Shown piece after piece: positions 47,524 to 48,980 of a stretch of 48,980 nucleotides of DNA. The stretch covers positions 5,173-54,152 of the forward strand of contig MGBT01000163.1 in the NCBI GenBank assembly GCA_001788395.1. Reading direction: 5' to 3'. Origin of the DNA: Candidatus Rokubacteria bacterium GWA2_70_23. GTDB taxonomy: Bacteria > Methylomirabilota > Methylomirabilia > Rokubacteriales > CSP1-6. The stretch's first letter is position 1, and every line of letters begins with the position of its first letter. A program made the position numbers and the translations under genes. The notes below the pieces were generated by a model, which did not search any database, was not told the DNA's origin, and saw only the letters and a program-made list of their open reading frames with translations.

Positions 47524-48438
47524 TCAGCGCACCCGGATCTGAGGGTTCAGATAGATGTACAGCATGTCCACCGTGAAGTTGACGACGACCACGATTAGCG
47601 CGAGGAGGAAGACGCCTGCCTGGACGATCGGGAAGTCGAGCTGGCGGATCGCGCCGACGATGAGCCGGCCGACGCCGGGCACGGCGAAGACGGTCTCGGT
47701 GATGACGGCGCCCCCGAGCAAGAGCCCGAACTGGAGCCCCGCCACGGTGACCAGCGGCAGCGCGGCATTGACGAGGGCGTGCCGGCAGATGACGAACCAC
47801 TCGGTGACACCCTTGGCGCGTGCTGTCCGCACATAGTCGAGGTTGATGACTTCCAGCATGCTCGAGCGGACGATGCGCATGAGGAGCGGGGCTGAGAAGG
47901 TGCCGAGCGTGAAGGCGGGCAGGACGAGCGAGGCCCAGCTATCCCAGCCGGACACGGGGAGCAGCCGCCACTGCACGGCGAAGAGCAACATCAGCATGAT
48001 TCCCGTCCAGAACACGGGCATGGACTGGCCAAGGAAGACGACGAGCGTGGCGCCGTGGTCGAGGAGGGAGTTGCGCCTCACGGCGCCGTAGATGCCGACG
48101 GGCAGGGCGACGCCCAGGGCGAGGAGCATGGCGAGCACGGTGAGCAGCAGCGTGGTCGGCATGCGCGCGAGGACGAGCGGCAGCGCCGGCTCCCGGTAGA
48201 AGAAAGACTGGCCGAAGTCGCCGCGCGCGGTGTTGCGCAGGAAGCGCGCGAACTGGAGCGGCAGGGGGTCGTTGAAGCCCATGGCCTGGCGGAGCACGGC
48301 GCGGTCGGCCTCGGGCGCCTCCGACATCATCAGGGACACCGGGTCGCCGCTCACGTGGAGGATCGCGAAGGTGACCAGCGACACCCCCGCCAGCACCACG
48401 AGCAGGCGGACGAGCCGGCGGACGACCACGGTCAGCAT
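47524..48438 (-). CDS. Peptide/nickel ABC transporter permease (DppB-like)
   Basis: N-terminal RRLVRLLVVLAGVSLVTFAILH; YVRTARAKGVTEWFVICRHALVNAALP. Confidence 0.93.
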   Translation of the reverse strand: MLTVVVRRLVRLLVVLAGVSLVTFAILHVSGDPVSLMMSEAPEADRAVLRQAMGFNDPLPLQFARFLRNTARGDFGQSFFYREPALPLVLARMPTTLLLTVLAMLLALGVALPVGIYGAVRRNSLLDHGATLVVFLGQSMPVFWTGIMLMLLFAVQWRLLPVSGWDSWASLVLPAFTLGTFSAPLLMRIVRSSMLEVINLDYVRTARAKGVTEWFVICRHALVNAALPLVTVAGLQFGLLLGGAVITETVFAVPGVGRLIVGAIRQLDFPIVQAGVFLLALIVVVVNFTVDMLYIYLNPQIRVR

Positions 48439-48471
48439 CGGGGCATCGCCGGCGCGCCCGCCCGCCTGCTG

Positions 48472-48980
48472 CTAGCGCTTGGGCTTGGCGTCAAAGAGCC
48501 AGAGCCACTCGTCCCCGCGCGCCGCGTACTCGACCTTGCGGGAGATCGCGAGCGTGTCGTACTGGGTCCAGAGGAAGATCGCCGGGGCCTCCTCGCGGAT
48601 CAGGTTCTGGATTCGCGAGTAGGTGCGCTTGCGCCTCGCCTGGTCCACGGTGGAGCGGGCCTCGTCGATGAGCCCATCGAGTCCCTCGACGCGCGTGTAC
48701 CACTTGCCGATCCAGCTCCCCGGCTCGGTGTGATAGAGCGGGTGGAGCACGGCGTCGGCGTCGAAGACCGAGTAGTTGCCCCAGCTCCCGTAGTAGCCGT
48801 TGGTGGCCTTGCCCTCGCCCTGGAGGACCTTGTTCCACGCCGGGCCCGGGTCCCACACCTTCGCGTTGGTGCGGATCCCCACCTCGGTGAGCATCTGGGT
48901 GATCGCCTCGAAGACGGGCCGGAACTCCACGAACGCGCTGTGCAGGGTGATGTCCACGCCGTTCGGGTAGCCGGCCTGGG
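48472..48980 (-). CDS. Peptide ABC transporter substrate-binding protein (C-terminal part, runs off the window)
   Basis: C-terminal SBP_bac_5-like sequence ending ...AARGDEWLWLFDAKPKR. Confidence 0.8.
   Translation of the reverse strand, partial: QAGYPNGVDITLHSAFVEFRPVFEAITQMLTEVGIRTNAKVWDPGPAWNKVLQGEGKATNGYYGSWGNYSVFDADAVLHPLYHTEPGSWIGKWYTRVEGLDGLIDEARSTVDQARRKRTYSRIQNLIREEAPAIFLWTQYDTLAISRKVEYAARGDEWLWLFDAKPKR

Overview
High-GC bacterial chromosomal window; the gene content resembles soil Rokubacteria/Methylomirabilota-like or deltaproteobacterial MAGs, but that placement is inference. Left part: metabolic and housekeeping genes (aldolase-type carboxyltransferase, FAH hydrolase, archaeal-type phosphoglycerate mutase, M23 peptidase, antiporter, DHH phosphoesterase, mgtE, methyltransferase, htrA/response regulator/phnD-like cluster, tilS, fused MoaD-MoaE, ErpA). 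A pterin-type cluster follows (SDR, FolE interrupted by an intein, two overlapping PTPS paralogues, GT4 glycosyltransferase). An integrated mobile element of about 9.2 kb sits at a tRNA-Met(CAT) gene. It is bounded by an exact 40-bp direct repeat (23963-24002 and 33187-33226) and carries a tyrosine integrase, XRE and excisionase-like regulators, a prim-pol/RepA-like replication protein, HicBA and unknown cargo. The right part holds uvrA, a histidine-kinase-like protein lacking an ATPase domain, an MFS transporter, a 2-hydroxyacyl-CoA dehydratase/benzoyl-CoA-reductase-like operon with a tandem-fused ATPase activator and a CoA ligase, and a peptide ABC transporter. Most notable candidates: (1) a tandem array of hairpin-bearing repeats upstream of mgtE that also reads as overlapping Pro/Arg-rich micro-ORFs, a possible new leader-peptide regulator; (2) the tRNA 5'-end-integrating element, which appears to bring its own tRNA promoter; (3) a FolE intein inserted at the Zn-ligand Cys within a possible pterin-glycoside cluster; (4) the fused BcrA/BcrD-like activator operon. 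No database search was run; all family calls are from motif and sequence recognition.
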